Origin: Corynebacterium jeikeium
Lineage (GTDB): Bacteria > Actinomycetota > Actinomycetes > Mycobacteriales > Mycobacteriaceae
Assembly (NCBI RefSeq): GCF_028609885.1
Contig: NZ_CP063195.1
Span: 1,736,001 to 1,800,000, forward strand
Length of the DNA stretch: 64,000 nucleotides
Reading direction: 5' to 3'
Below the pieces are notes generated by a model. The model had not been told where the DNA came from and did not search any database. It saw only the letters and a list, made by a program, of their open reading frames with translations. Position 1 is the stretch's first letter. Each line of letters starts with the position of its first letter. Below, piece by piece: positions 52,089-62,133 of the stretch. The translations under genes were made by a program, and so were the position numbers.

Positions 52089-53315
52089 GTGGAATCACCG
52101 GAAAACGCCAGCCGGAAGCAACCGGACCAGCGAAGCCAACGAAACCAGTGGAACTCGCAGAGCTCACGGACTCCGACTGACTCTAGCCACCCTCGCGCAT
52201 CTCGCGCCTCGCGCAACGAGTGGAAGAACGTGGTGCGCTCGGACGAGACCCCAGCCGCGGAAACCGATGTGGAGGCTGGCTCCACCACGCACCCCTCCAC
52301 GGAACCCTTCGCACCAGTATCGCCGCCCCAACAGCCGGCCTCCAACCCCCTTGTTGCCCCAAACCCCGGCGTCGGCCCAGCGGCCAACCCGGTCGGCAGC
52401 CCGGCCGCCAGTCTGATCGCCAGTCCAGCCGCCAACCTAGGCCCAGCGCCCGTGTTCGGCCCGGGGATGGCTCCCCCACCTGCGGCAGCGCAGGCCATGG
52501 CACAGGTTCAACCGCCGAGGAAGACTTCGGTAATTCTGCCGATAATCGTCACCTTCATCGTCTGCCTCCTGTTGCTGGCAGGCGGCCTGTTCGGCTACAA
52601 GAAGCTCACCGAGCCCTCTGACAACGAGGCTAATCCGGGCAAGCCCTCCGCAGCCGCAGGCGCAGCGCCTGACGCGGGGGCCGACGAAGCGTCCGATGCA
52701 GAGCCAGTCGCGGAAGACTCCGATAGTGGGAGCGAATCCGATGGATCCGGCGAGTCCGAGGAGCAGTTCGACGCCGCTGACCTGATCCCACGGATGGCCT
52801 CAATGACGGTGCCCGACTTCAGCGTGCTCGAAGACGCCGAACGCACCGATGAAACGAGTTTTCCGGCCGTCACCTTGAGCGATGGCGTATACGGCGAACC
52901 CGGCTATGGCTTCAACATCCAGCTCGGCAGCAACGATCCAAGCGGCGATCGTGGCAAAATCTCCCCGATCTACGCACAAGGCGACCTTAACGGGGACGGG
53001 GAGGACGAAATAGTCGTGCAAATGTACAGCAACCAGGGAGGAAACAGCTACGTCAACCACTTCGTGGTGTACGACAAGAACCTCACTCCGATGGGATACA
53101 CCCAGGTGGATGACCTCGACGAAGATCTGCCGACTATGGGCCGACGTGGCCAAACAGTCGACGAAGTGAAGGTCGAGGATGGAAAGCTGTTCTTCGACTA
53201 CCTCGGATACGGCGATTCAGACCCCATGTCCTCCCCTTCCCAGCGCACACAGGTCTACCTGACCTGGAATGGCGGCACGGACTTCGAGCTGGCCGAGCCG
53301 CCAACCTTCCTCTGA
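52089..53315 (+). CDS. Single-pass membrane protein with EF-hand-like calcium motif, unknown function
   Basis: This 408-residue protein starts at a GTG that follows GGAG at about 11 bases. About 150 cytoplasmic residues rich in Pro/Ala/Ser/Asn with a short NPVGSPAASLIASPAANLG repeat lead to one membrane helix (about 148-168, IVTFIVCLLLLAGGLFG). An acidic Asp/Ser/Glu linker and a folded exterior domain follow. In that domain QGDLNGDGEDEIVV resembles an FG-GAP/EF-hand-like calcium-binding loop (DxNxDGxxE). No family was recognised. The shape suggests an envelope protein that contacts an extracellular ligand. Confidence 0.7.
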   Translation: MESPENASRKQPDQRSQRNQWNSQSSRTPTDSSHPRASRASRNEWKNVVRSDETPAAETDVEAGSTTHPSTEPFAPVSPPQQPASNPLVAPNPGVGPAANPVGSPAASLIASPAANLGPAPVFGPGMAPPPAAAQAMAQVQPPRKTSVILPIIVTFIVCLLLLAGGLFGYKKLTEPSDNEANPGKPSAAAGAAPDAGADEASDAEPVAEDSDSGSESDGSGESEEQFDAADLIPRMASMTVPDFSVLEDAERTDETSFPAVTLSDGVYGEPGYGFNIQLGSNDPSGDRGKISPIYAQGDLNGDGEDEIVVQMYSNQGGNSYVNHFVVYDKNLTPMGYTQVDDLDEDLPTMGRRGQTVDEVKVEDGKLFFDYLGYGDSDPMSSPSQRTQVYLTWNGGTDFELAEPPTFL

Positions 53316-53333
53316 CCCCCTAGCCCAGTCTCG

Positions 53334-54497
53334 CTAGTCCTGCTTAAACTCGCGGGCGATCAGCAGCTTCATGATCTCGTTCGTACCGCCGTAGATGCGC
53401 TGTACGCGGGCATCCGTGTACATGCGGGAGATCGGGTACTCGCGCATGAAACCGTAGCCACCGAACAGTTGCAGGCAGCGATCCGCCACGGAACTCTGTA
53501 GGTCGGAGGCCAGATACTTCGCGGCAGAAGCTTGCGCGGTCGTCAACTTACCCTCGATGTGTAGCGCCGTGCAGTGGTCGGTCAGCGTCTTCGCTGCCAG
53601 CGTCTCGCTCGCGCACTCGGCCAGAACGAACTGGGTGTTCTGGAATCCCAGGATCGGGCGGCCGAACGCCTCGCGCTCGTTGACGTAACGGATGGTTTCG
53701 CGCACGGCCCCCTCGCAAGCGGATGAACCGCCAATAGCCAGGATCAAGCGCTCCTGTGGCAGCTGCTGCATCAACTGCACGAAGCCCATACCTTCCTGCC
53801 CGCCCAGCAGGTTATCGGCAGGCACTCGCATGTCGGTAAAGAACAGCTCGCGGGTGTCCTGACCACGCTGACCGATCTTATCCAGCACGCGGCCACGCTC
53901 GAAGCCCTCTAGATCCTGGGTTTCAGCGACGATCAAGGACAGTCCCCTGCCGCCCGGCTGGTCGTTAGTGCGAGCGACGATCACCACGACGTCGCAGTGC
54001 GTGCCGTTGGTGATGAAAGTCTTCGAGCCGTTAATCACCCACTCATCGCCATCCAGCTCTGCACGGGTCTTGATCGCCTGCAGGTCGGAACCGGTGCCGG
54101 GCTCGGTCATGGCGATCGCACCAACCAGCTCACCACTGGCCATTCCCGGCAGCCAGCGCTTACGCTGCTCCTCCGTGCCGAGTTGGTAGATGTAGTGGGC
54201 GACGATCACGGAATGCACACCGTTGTGCCAAGCAGAGTTGCCAGCCAAGGCGAGCTCCTGCTGGATTACCGCTTCGTGGGCGAAGGTGCCACCGCCTCCG
54301 CCGTACTCCTCGGGGATGGAAGCGCACAGCAGGCCAGCATCGCCAGCTTTGTTCCAAAACTCGCGCTCCACCTGGTGGTTTTCTTCCCACTTCAGCTCGT
54401 TGGGAGTTACCTCCCTAGCGATAAACTCGCGGGCGTGCAGGCGTAGGGCGTCAGTTTCCTCGGTTTCCCAAGTTGCGCGGTAGTTATCCAGGATCAT
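53334..54497 (-). CDS. Acyl-CoA dehydrogenase (second copy)
   Basis: This 387-residue acyl-CoA dehydrogenase has AMTEPGTGSDLQAIKTRAELDGDEW, NGSKTFITNG and QLFGGYGFMREYPI, and a catalytic-Glu region at the C-terminal YGGTNEIMKLLI. It is only moderately similar to the enzyme at 31560 and probably differs in chain-length preference. It stands alone, convergent with the calcium-motif protein gene. The low-complexity start and ordinary codon use give no sign of transfer. Confidence 0.93.
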   Translation of the reverse strand: MILDNYRATWETEETDALRLHAREFIAREVTPNELKWEENHQVEREFWNKAGDAGLLCASIPEEYGGGGGTFAHEAVIQQELALAGNSAWHNGVHSVIVAHYIYQLGTEEQRKRWLPGMASGELVGAIAMTEPGTGSDLQAIKTRAELDGDEWVINGSKTFITNGTHCDVVVIVARTNDQPGGRGLSLIVAETQDLEGFERGRVLDKIGQRGQDTRELFFTDMRVPADNLLGGQEGMGFVQLMQQLPQERLILAIGGSSACEGAVRETIRYVNEREAFGRPILGFQNTQFVLAECASETLAAKTLTDHCTALHIEGKLTTAQASAAKYLASDLQSSVADRCLQLFGGYGFMREYPISRMYTDARVQRIYGGTNEIMKLLIAREFKQD

Positions 54498-54652
54498 GTC
54501 GATGGCTCCCTCAAAAGTGAATCCTCAAAAGTGAATCAAAGCGCCGGCGTGTATTTTTGCCGACGAAATACTTTCTTGGAAACAACGCTACAGTAGCCTG
54601 ACCGTGATCTGGCTCACTTTCAAAAAGGGGCTCTAAAAGAGAAACAAAAAAG

Positions 54653-54726
54653 TCCCCCCAGTCGGACTCGAACCGACACTGAACGGATTTTAAGTCCGCT
54701 GCCTCTGCCAATTGGGCTATAGGGGG
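54653..54726 (-). tRNA. tRNA with anticodon UAA (Leu)
   Basis: The 74 bases fold into a cloverleaf: acceptor CCCCCTA with TGGGGGG and discriminator A, a D arm GCCC...AGGC with GG in the loop, an anticodon arm GCGGA-CTTAAAA-TCCGT, a variable loop of five bases (TCAGT), and a T arm GTCGG-TTCGAGT-CCGAC. The anticodon is TAA, which reads UUA leucine. No CCA is encoded. The variable region is short (class I), whereas ordinary bacterial leucine tRNAs have a long variable arm. The 5' end overlaps the last 10 bases of ppx, and a T-run follows the 3' end. Confidence 0.9.
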
Positions 54727-55694
54727 CGTGCCATGACCTCAGCCAGCATCCCGTCCAATATATCCTTTTCGCTAACCGTGATCTCACTTAGCCCCCAATC
54801 AAGGAACTGGCTCGCGAAAGTGTCCACCACGATTGAGCCGCCACCGATCACATCCGCGCGGCCCGGGTGCATAGGCCCGTATTCGCAGCGCTGGGGTGGC
54901 GTCAATCCCAAAAGATTGCGCGCCGTGGCGCGGAAGTCCTCTAGCGACAGGACGGCCATGTGGATAGCCCGGGAATCATACTCGGAAAGCCCCAGGGTGA
55001 TGGCGGCAAGGGTGGTCATGGTGCCCGCCACGCCCACGACCTGATCCACGTCGCGCAGATCCACGTGGGAGCGCACCTGCTCCATCAGCTCCCCTACAAA
55101 ATCGCGCGCCTCAGCCACCTGCTGCTCTGTCGGCGGCTGGTCATGCAAGAACCGTTCCGTCAGGCGTACACAACCCATGTTGGCCGAGAAAGCCTGTGGC
55201 TCGCGCCCCGGGCCGTGCACGACGAACTCGGTAGAGCCACCGCCCAGGTCGATCACACACACCGTGCGGTCCAGCGCATCCTGCAGATCCGTAATGGCCC
55301 CACGGAAGCTAAGCTCCGCCTCCTGCTCGCCGGAAATCACCTGTGCCACCGCCCCCTCGCGCACTCGGCCCAGGTGCCGGCGAGTGATGTCGAAGAACTC
55401 CTCGCGGTTAGCCGCATCGCGGGTGGCGGAAGTCGCCCCCATCATCACGTCCACCACGCCATATTCGACCATGCGATCGGCGTAGACCTGCAAGGCTTTG
55501 TCCACGCGCTGCAGCGCTTCGTCGGCGAAACGGCCCGTGGCATCCACCCCCTGGCCCAAGCGCACAATGATGTTATCCCTGTTGAGCTCGTTGATTTGCC
55601 CGTCTGGTGTGCGCTCGCTAATCAGAAGACGGATGGAGTTTGTTCCGCAATCAATAGCGGCGAAGCGGGGGCTCTTGTTTTGGACGGTGCTCAT
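54717..55694 (-). CDS. ppx: Exopolyphosphatase / GppA-family phosphohydrolase
   Basis: This 325-residue Ppx/GppA enzyme breaks down polyphosphate or ppGpp. Phosphate-binding motifs are AAIDCGTNSIRLLISE (about residue 12) and CVIDLGGGSTEFVVHG (about 145), with GVAGTMTTLAA further on. The length resembles the shorter actinobacterial Ppx2-like proteins. Its stop codon overlaps the following tRNA gene. The order ppx-DUF501-divIC-eno is conserved in actinobacteria. Confidence 0.94.
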   Translation of the reverse strand: MSTVQNKSPRFAAIDCGTNSIRLLISERTPDGQINELNRDNIIVRLGQGVDATGRFADEALQRVDKALQVYADRMVEYGVVDVMMGATSATRDAANREEFFDITRRHLGRVREGAVAQVISGEQEAELSFRGAITDLQDALDRTVCVIDLGGGSTEFVVHGPGREPQAFSANMGCVRLTERFLHDQPPTEQQVAEARDFVGELMEQVRSHVDLRDVDQVVGVAGTMTTLAAITLGLSEYDSRAIHMAVLSLEDFRATARNLLGLTPPQRCEYGPMHPGRADVIGGGSIVVDTFASQFLDWGLSEITVSEKDILDGMLAEVMARPL

Positions 55695-55727
55695 AGCTCC
55701 CCAGGCTACCCTGCGACACCTCGGTAG

Positions 55728-56294
55728 CTACTCTGCGACGCTTGCGGCTTCCATAGACGTGCCCAGCGAGGCTGCCGTCGGCCAGTCTGCAGGCAGCGCC
55801 GTACCCTCAAGCTTCGGGTTGTTCTCAATGGCCAGTGCGACAGCCTCGGTACCTAGGCGCACTCGCTGCGGCCCCTCCGCCAGGGCATAGGCAATCAGCA
55901 CGTGCAGGCACTTCACACGGTCGGGCATGCCACCGCCGGAGAAGTCCGTGCCCAAGTCCTCCATCTTGTTGCGCTCCGCTAGGTAATGCTCGTGCGCAGC
56001 CTGGTAGTCGGCCGCCAGATCTTCGTCTTCAGGCAACCGGGCCTGCATAGTCTTCATCACGCCTGCGACCTCCAGTCGGGAGGCTTCGGCGGTCAAGCGC
56101 GGGTCCGTCAGGTAGTACAGCGTGGGGAACGGAGTACCATCCGGCAACTTCGGTTGGGTCTTCACCACAGCGGGAACCCCATCCGGCGTGTAGTAGCTGA
56201 CCTCAACCACACCCCGCAACGGACGGCCGAGTTGCTGGCGCATTACCTCCAGGTCGTCTTCGGTCGGCGGGCCGGGCTGGCGTTGGTTAGTCAT
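55728..56294 (-). CDS. DUF501 domain protein
   Basis: This 188-residue soluble protein contains GVVEVSYYTPDGVPAVVKTQPKLPDGTPFPTLYYLTDP and the closing GMPDRVKCLHVLIAYALAEGP, which together define DUF501. It lies between divIC and ppx in the standard actinobacterial order. The conserved Cys and His in the last segment suggest an enzymatic or metal site, but no function is known. The start at 56294 follows an ACCGAGGGAATTC-type spacer. Confidence 0.9.
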   Translation of the reverse strand: MTNQRQPGPPTEDDLEVMRQQLGRPLRGVVEVSYYTPDGVPAVVKTQPKLPDGTPFPTLYYLTDPRLTAEASRLEVAGVMKTMQARLPEDEDLAADYQAAHEHYLAERNKMEDLGTDFSGGGMPDRVKCLHVLIAYALAEGPQRVRLGTEAVALAIENNPKLEGTALPADWPTAASLGTSMEAASVAE

Positions 56295-56355
56295 GAATTC
56301 CCTCGGTTCCTCTGTTCGGGTATCTCGCTCTAGTTGGCTGAACTGTTTGGGTTGT

Positions 56356-57066
56356 CTAGTTAGCTGGTGCGGGCGCTGGCGCCTGTTCTGGCGCTGCGGG
56401 CTGTTCCTGCTCCGGGTTTTCTTCCGGCACTGTTGGCAGCTTGTGGTCTTCGCTCGCCGGATCGTCTTCCTTCAATTCTTCCTCCGGCGTGGAAATCGAG
56501 TCCCACAGCTGGGCGTACCAGTCGCGGTTGCCTTCGCCCTCACCCTGGGACTCTTCGTCCGTTTCGGTGCCTAGCTCGTCAGCGTGGATCTTCGGGGAGA
56601 TGATGCGATATGCCGACTCCCCCGGCTCGATCAGCCCCAGGCGCGTGCGAGCCTGTTCCTTGATGTAGTCCTCATCGCGGTAGCGGTTAAGCTCGCTGGT
56701 GAGCTCCGCTTTTTCCTTCTCCTGCACCTCAATCTTCTGGTTCAGCTGCGCCAGCTCGGCGCGTTGCTCGAAGTAGTTACGCAGCGGGTTGGCGATGGAA
56801 ACCGCCAGGAAAATCACCAGTACCAGCGCCACGAGCCACGTTGTGGGGCTCATGTTCTTCGGCACCTCTACAAAGGAGCGCGCCATGCGTTTCGGCGCGG
56901 TCTGCGCGCGCGCCCGACGCCTCTCGCGCCTCTCGATCGACCGTGCTCGAGGCAAGCGGGCGGACTCGGGGCGGCTGTTTTCTGGCCCCTCTTTTTCGGA
57001 CGCCACGTCTGCGCGTGGCTGATCCTCCGGCTCCTTGTCCGGTTCGCCCTTGGTCGATTTGCTCAT
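56356..57066 (-). CDS. divIC: Septum formation initiator, FtsB/DivIC family
   Basis: This 236-residue protein has a basic cytoplasmic N-terminus (about residues 1-80, with Arg-rich SIERRERRRARAQTAPKRMA), one membrane helix (about 80-98, WLVALVLVIFLAVSIA), and an extracytoplasmic coiled coil (FEQRAELAQLNQKIEVQEKEKAELTSELNRYR). A tail rich in Pro, Glu and Ala ends the protein. It links division proteins at the septum in complex with FtsL and FtsQ. The position next to eno is conserved across actinobacteria. Confidence 0.9.
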   Translation of the reverse strand: MSKSTKGEPDKEPEDQPRADVASEKEGPENSRPESARLPRARSIERRERRRARAQTAPKRMARSFVEVPKNMSPTTWLVALVLVIFLAVSIANPLRNYFEQRAELAQLNQKIEVQEKEKAELTSELNRYRDEDYIKEQARTRLGLIEPGESAYRIISPKIHADELGTETDEESQGEGEGNRDWYAQLWDSISTPEEELKEDDPASEDHKLPTVPEENPEQEQPAAPEQAPAPAPAN

Positions 57067-57156
57067 GGTCTACAGAGTCTAGCGAAGCGAGGCTGAAATG
57101 CGAGTAGCCCACGGCCATCGGCTGGATGGCTGTGGGCTACCTGGGGCTACTGAGCC

Positions 57157-57178
57157 TTGCGCTCCTTGGGGAGCGCCT
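57157..57178 (-). terminator. Hairpin after the enolase gene
   Basis: On the minus strand GGCGCTCC pairs with GGAGCGC around CCAA, immediately downstream of the eno stop. It has no T-run. A second stem, AGCCCAC with GTGGGCT (57106-57138), follows. They probably stabilise or end the eno message. Confidence 0.5.
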
Positions 57179-57183
57179 AACAC

Positions 57184-58527
<1,344 letters not shown>

Positions 58528-58674
58528 CTAACAAAGGTCTCCACCGCAGCACTTGGTAGCCCACAGGTGGCACCGAGCACAGCGGTCTACTCCCATTGTG
58601 GCACCGCCAGAATTTTTTCGCCGTCACGCGGGCAAATCCTGGCCAAAACCACCCCTCCCTAAAGGGGGAATGGC

Positions 58675-59544
58675 CTACTGCGGCGACTGGCCAATCGCGT
58701 AGTTCGCCGCTGCGTCGCGTACCTGCACGACGTACTCGTTGGAAAGGTTGTACCCCTTGATCGCGCTCTTCCAACCACTTTCGGTGCTAAGGTCGCGCCC
58801 TTCTCTACACAGTAGTTTGGTCGCGGTGGCGGCGGCGTCGTAGACGCTCTGCGGATTCTTCTTACCGTCGCCATCTGCGTCCACCCCGTAGATCTTCCAG
58901 GATTCGGGGATGAATTGCATCGGCCCCAGCGCACGGTCGTATTCGCGGTCGCCGTCTAGACGCCCGCCGTCGGTATCCTCCACCTTGGCGAACTCGCGGC
59001 CGTTGAGCTGCGGGCCGATGATGTCGGGCTCGGCGATGCCGTCGTCGTTGAGTTTGGACGCCCCGAATCGCTCGCCGTCGTAGGTCCCGTGGCGGGTCTC
59101 TACGTAACCGAGCCCGGCCAGCGTATTCCAGGACAGGTTGCAGGCGGGGGTCTCGTTCCGAGCGAAGCCTTCGGCCTTTCCGTAGGCCATGAGGGCCTGC
59201 AGAGGGATGTTTAGCTCCTCGGACTTCGGCTTAGCCCAGTCCAGAGCCTGCTGGTATGCGCGGTCGCTGTCTTGCGGGTCGAAGTCCGGCGCGGGACTCG
59301 CGGCCTTCGGCGGGATATCCGTGGGCACCGGCAGGCGGTCGGATTCGGCGCCACGGTCACTGGTGACGAACCCTGCCACCAGGTAACCGACCAGGGCGAT
59401 GATACCCAGCAGCGCGATAACCACTACGAAGAATCCGCAACCACCCAGCAGCCCCCGGTTCGGGCGGCTTCCGGCTGCGTCGTCATCCCACACAGAATCG
59501 TTTGGTTCGATCCTCTGCGGGCGGCGATAGTGGTTCGACGCCAT
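58675..59544 (-). CDS. Lytic murein transglycosylase-like membrane protein (LpqU-like)
   Basis: This 289-residue protein has one N-terminal membrane helix (about residues 34-58, FFVVVIALLGIIALVGYLVAGF), then a Pro-rich linker and a soluble lytic-transglycosylase domain. The domain contains AYGKAEGFARNETPACNLSWNTLAGLGYVETRHGTY (with the catalytic Glu in the VETRHG motif) and ALGPMQFIPESWKIYG. It cleaves peptidoglycan glycan strands. Location next to eno is the same as for LpqU/Rv1022 in mycobacteria. It is probably involved in wall growth or division. Confidence 0.88.
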   Translation of the reverse strand: MASNHYRRPQRIEPNDSVWDDDAAGSRPNRGLLGGCGFFVVVIALLGIIALVGYLVAGFVTSDRGAESDRLPVPTDIPPKAASPAPDFDPQDSDRAYQQALDWAKPKSEELNIPLQALMAYGKAEGFARNETPACNLSWNTLAGLGYVETRHGTYDGERFGASKLNDDGIAEPDIIGPQLNGREFAKVEDTDGGRLDGDREYDRALGPMQFIPESWKIYGVDADGDGKKNPQSVYDAAATATKLLCREGRDLSTESGWKSAIKGYNLSNEYVVQVRDAAANYAIGQSPQ

Positions 59545-59568
59545 GGATGTCCTTCCTGCTTCTTTTTC

Positions 59569-60285
59569 TTAGGCCTTCTTGGGCTTCTCAGTGTGACCGC
59601 TCTGCGAATTCTTATCGGCTGCGCTTACCAACACTGCGCTTAGGCTACTCGCTGGGAGCTGAACCCTGGTTTCCGACTCGGCGATGTGCAACTCCGCCAT
59701 ATCTGCGAATACACGCTCGCCGACGGTGATGTGAACCCCGGGGAGCACGCCGTGCTCGGTGAGATAACGCACCAGGGCAGCATCCCTGTCGCTGATGCGA
59801 TCCACGATGAGCTGTTCGCCCGTGTGGGCGTCCGAAAGAAGGAAAGCCGAGCTCGCAGGAATGTGTCCACCCTCGTCGGGAATAGGGTCACCGTGCGGGT
59901 CACGGGTGGGGTTGTTCAGCAGGCTGGCGATGCGATCGACGAAGGTTTCGGAAACCGCATGCTCTAAAACCTCGGCCTCGTCGTGCACCTCATCCAGGCC
60001 GTAGCCCAAGTGGTTGCACAGAAAAGTCTCGATCAGGCGGTGACGACGCACCATGGCCAGGGCAATCTTTCGACCCGCTTCACTGAGCTCGATGTCGCCA
60101 TAAGGGGCGTGGTCGACGAGCCCTTGGGCGGCGAGACGCTTGATCGCCTCGGAGGCCGTGGAAGGGCGCTGGTCCATGTGCCTGGCCAAGACGGAGAGGG
60201 AAACTCCACCTCCAGACCACTCCTGCAGATCGAAGATCTTCTTCAGGTAATCCTGGGACCTCTCGGGAAGGTCTGTGACATGCAT
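59569..60285 (-). CDS. mntR: DtxR-family manganese-responsive repressor
   Basis: This 238-residue metalloregulator shows the DtxR helix-turn-helix (LSVLARHMDQRPSTASEAIKRLAAQGLVDH) at about residues 30-60. The metal-site region is in RHRLIETFLCNHLGYGLDEVHDEAEVLEHAVSE, with Cys, His and Glu ligands, and an SH3-like C-terminal domain follows. It is divergent from a metal ABC transporter operon across a palindrome, so it most likely senses Mn(II) and represses that operon. The iron-sensing DtxR paralogue would be expected elsewhere. Length fits. Confidence 0.9.
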   Translation of the reverse strand: MHVTDLPERSQDYLKKIFDLQEWSGGGVSLSVLARHMDQRPSTASEAIKRLAAQGLVDHAPYGDIELSEAGRKIALAMVRRHRLIETFLCNHLGYGLDEVHDEAEVLEHAVSETFVDRIASLLNNPTRDPHGDPIPDEGGHIPASSAFLLSDAHTGEQLIVDRISDRDAALVRYLTEHGVLPGVHITVGERVFADMAELHIAESETRVQLPASSLSAVLVSAADKNSQSGHTEKPKKA

Positions 60286-60353
60286 GTCGACCAGTGTACG
60301 GGGGTGATCGGGGTTTTAAGAACTCAAGGGTGTGGATTAAGCTGCACTATATT

Positions 60354-60369
60354 GTTCAATACATTGAAC
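60354..60369. promoter_or_regulatory. MntR operator overlapping the mntABC promoter
   Basis: GTTCAAT-AC-ATTGAAC is a perfect palindrome of two 7-base arms. It abuts a TATATT -10-like element (60348-60353) and lies 34 bases before the proposed start of the binding protein. Position and symmetry fit repression by the divergent DtxR-family protein. Confidence 0.75.
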
Positions 60370-60402
60370 ATTATGCCCCTTACTATCGGAAGGTTTATTA
60401 CC

Positions 60403-61323
60403 TTGAAAATGAAGCCCAGTAAGAAGCTAGTGGCAACTCTGTGCACCACAATCCTCGCAGTTGCAGGCACCACCGCCTGCAATAGCGAGAACACACCCGA
60501 TGAAAAAGCCGAGGTTCTAACGACTTTCACCATCTTGGAAGACATCACCTCCAACATCGCCGGCGATACCCTCACCGTGCGCTCACTAACCCAACCCGGC
60601 GCGGAGGTTCACGGCTACGACCCCACCCCCAGCGACATCGCCGCCGCGTCCGAAGCGGAGCTCATCATCAACAACGGACTGGGACTGGAACACTGGCTGG
60701 ACAAGCTGACCGCAGACAGCTCCGCCCAGCGCACCACTGCCAGCGACGGCGTGAAGCCCATCAACATCAAGGGCACCGATCAGCCCAACCCACACGCCTG
60801 GATGAGCCCCACCCTCGCCAAAACCTATGTGGACAACATCGTCCAGGCCTTGAGCGACCTGCGTCCGGAAAACGCAAAGACCTACGAGGACAACGGCAAG
60901 AAGTACAAAGACAAGCTCGACGACGTGCAGACCGAGCTCCAGGACGGCCTGAAATCCCTGCCCCGCCACCAGCGGACACTGATGAGCTGTGAGGGTGCCT
61001 TCAGCTACCTCACCCACGATGCCGGCATGAAGGAGGGCTACATCTGGCCTGTCAACACCGAGGGCGAGATCACTCCCCAGCAAATCACCCAGGCAGCCGA
61101 TTTCGTCAAGGACAATGACGTCCCCGCTGTTTTCTGCGAATCTACAGTGGAGCCCGGGCCGAAGGAACAGCTCATGCGAGATACCGGCGCCCGCGACGGC
61201 GGTACACTGTACGTCGACTCGCTCTCCGAAGCCGACGGTCCTGTACCGACCTACCTCGACCTTCTTTCTTACGACGCCCAAACCATCGTCAGCGGACTCA
61301 CGGGCAAGAATCCGGAGGAATAG
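60403..61323 (+). CDS. mntA: Manganese (Mn/Zn) ABC transporter substrate-binding lipoprotein
   Basis: This 306-residue protein has a signal peptide ending in a lipobox (VAGTTAC) and a ZnuA/MntA-type fold. The metal ligands are spread over VHGYDPTPSDIAAASEAELIINNGLGLEHW, PNPHAWMSPTLAKTYVDNIV and the later Glu and Asp residues. It captures Mn(II) or Zn(II) outside the membrane. I chose the TTG at 60403, nine bases after a GGAAGG ribosome site; ATG 60409 is an alternative. The frame running back to 59983 is an overlap with mntR. The following two genes complete the transporter. Confidence 0.92.
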   Translation: MKMKPSKKLVATLCTTILAVAGTTACNSENTPDEKAEVLTTFTILEDITSNIAGDTLTVRSLTQPGAEVHGYDPTPSDIAAASEAELIINNGLGLEHWLDKLTADSSAQRTTASDGVKPINIKGTDQPNPHAWMSPTLAKTYVDNIVQALSDLRPENAKTYEDNGKKYKDKLDDVQTELQDGLKSLPRHQRTLMSCEGAFSYLTHDAGMKEGYIWPVNTEGEITPQQITQAADFVKDNDVPAVFCESTVEPGPKEQLMRDTGARDGGTLYVDSLSEADGPVPTYLDLLSYDAQTIVSGLTGKNPEE

Positions 61324-62133
61324 ATGAACTCGCCACACTCTTCCCCCTCCCCCGCGCTGGTCGTCGACAATGTGCACGTGAGTTACGGCCACGTCGATGC
61401 TCTCACCGGCGTAAACCTGCAGCTCGGCTTCGGCCAGATCACCGCCTTGATCGGCATGAACGGCGCGGGCAAATCCACCCTGTTCAAAGCCATCATGGGG
61501 CTGGTGCGCCCCACCTCCGGGAGCATAACGGTCAACGCCACCGGCTCACGCGGCACGGTGGCCTACGTCCCTCAACACGACCACGTGGACTGGAACTTCC
61601 CCATCAGCGTGCGCGACATTGTTGCCAGCGGACGGCGCCGCGCACGCTCCAAGGTAGGCCTGCTACCGCAGGGTTCGGCGCTATGGGGGCTGAAGAGTTG
61701 GCGTCAAGAGAAAAGAGAAAACAACCGCATCATCGACGCGGCATTGCGGCAGACCGGACTGACCGACCTGCAGAACCGCCCCGTCGGCGCGCTATCAGGT
61801 GGCCAGCGCAAGCGCGTTTTCGTAGCACGCGGCATCGCGCAGGAGGCGAAAATCATGCTGCTGGACGAACCCTTCGCAGGGGTGGATACGCAGTCACAAT
61901 CGCAGATCACCGCACTGCTACACGAGCTCGCCGAGGCCGGGACAGCGCTACTGATCTCCACACACGATTTGGACCGGCTGCCGGAACTGTGCGACAACGT
62001 GGCTATGCTCAACCGGCGGATCGTGGCCGAAGGGGCGCTGGAAGAGGTTCTGACAGCAGAGAACCTCGCGCGCACCTTCAGCACCAACACGGCGGACGCA
62101 CAGCTGGTCGCTAGTGAGGAGGCGCAGCGATGA
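61324..62133 (+). CDS. mntB: Manganese ABC transporter ATP-binding protein
   Basis: This 269-residue ATPase has Walker A IGMNGAGKSTLFKAI (about residue 40), the signature ALSGGQRKRVFVARGIAQ (about 160) and Walker B IMLLDEPFAGVD. The start follows the mntA stop directly, and its stop overlaps the permease start. An unusual Lys/Arg/Glu-rich stretch (SWRQEKRENN) sits before the signature helix. It supplies energy for metal import. Confidence 0.93.
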   Translation: MNSPHSSPSPALVVDNVHVSYGHVDALTGVNLQLGFGQITALIGMNGAGKSTLFKAIMGLVRPTSGSITVNATGSRGTVAYVPQHDHVDWNFPISVRDIVASGRRRARSKVGLLPQGSALWGLKSWRQEKRENNRIIDAALRQTGLTDLQNRPVGALSGGQRKRVFVARGIAQEAKIMLLDEPFAGVDTQSQSQITALLHELAEAGTALLISTHDLDRLPELCDNVAMLNRRIVAEGALEEVLTAENLARTFSTNTADAQLVASEEAQR

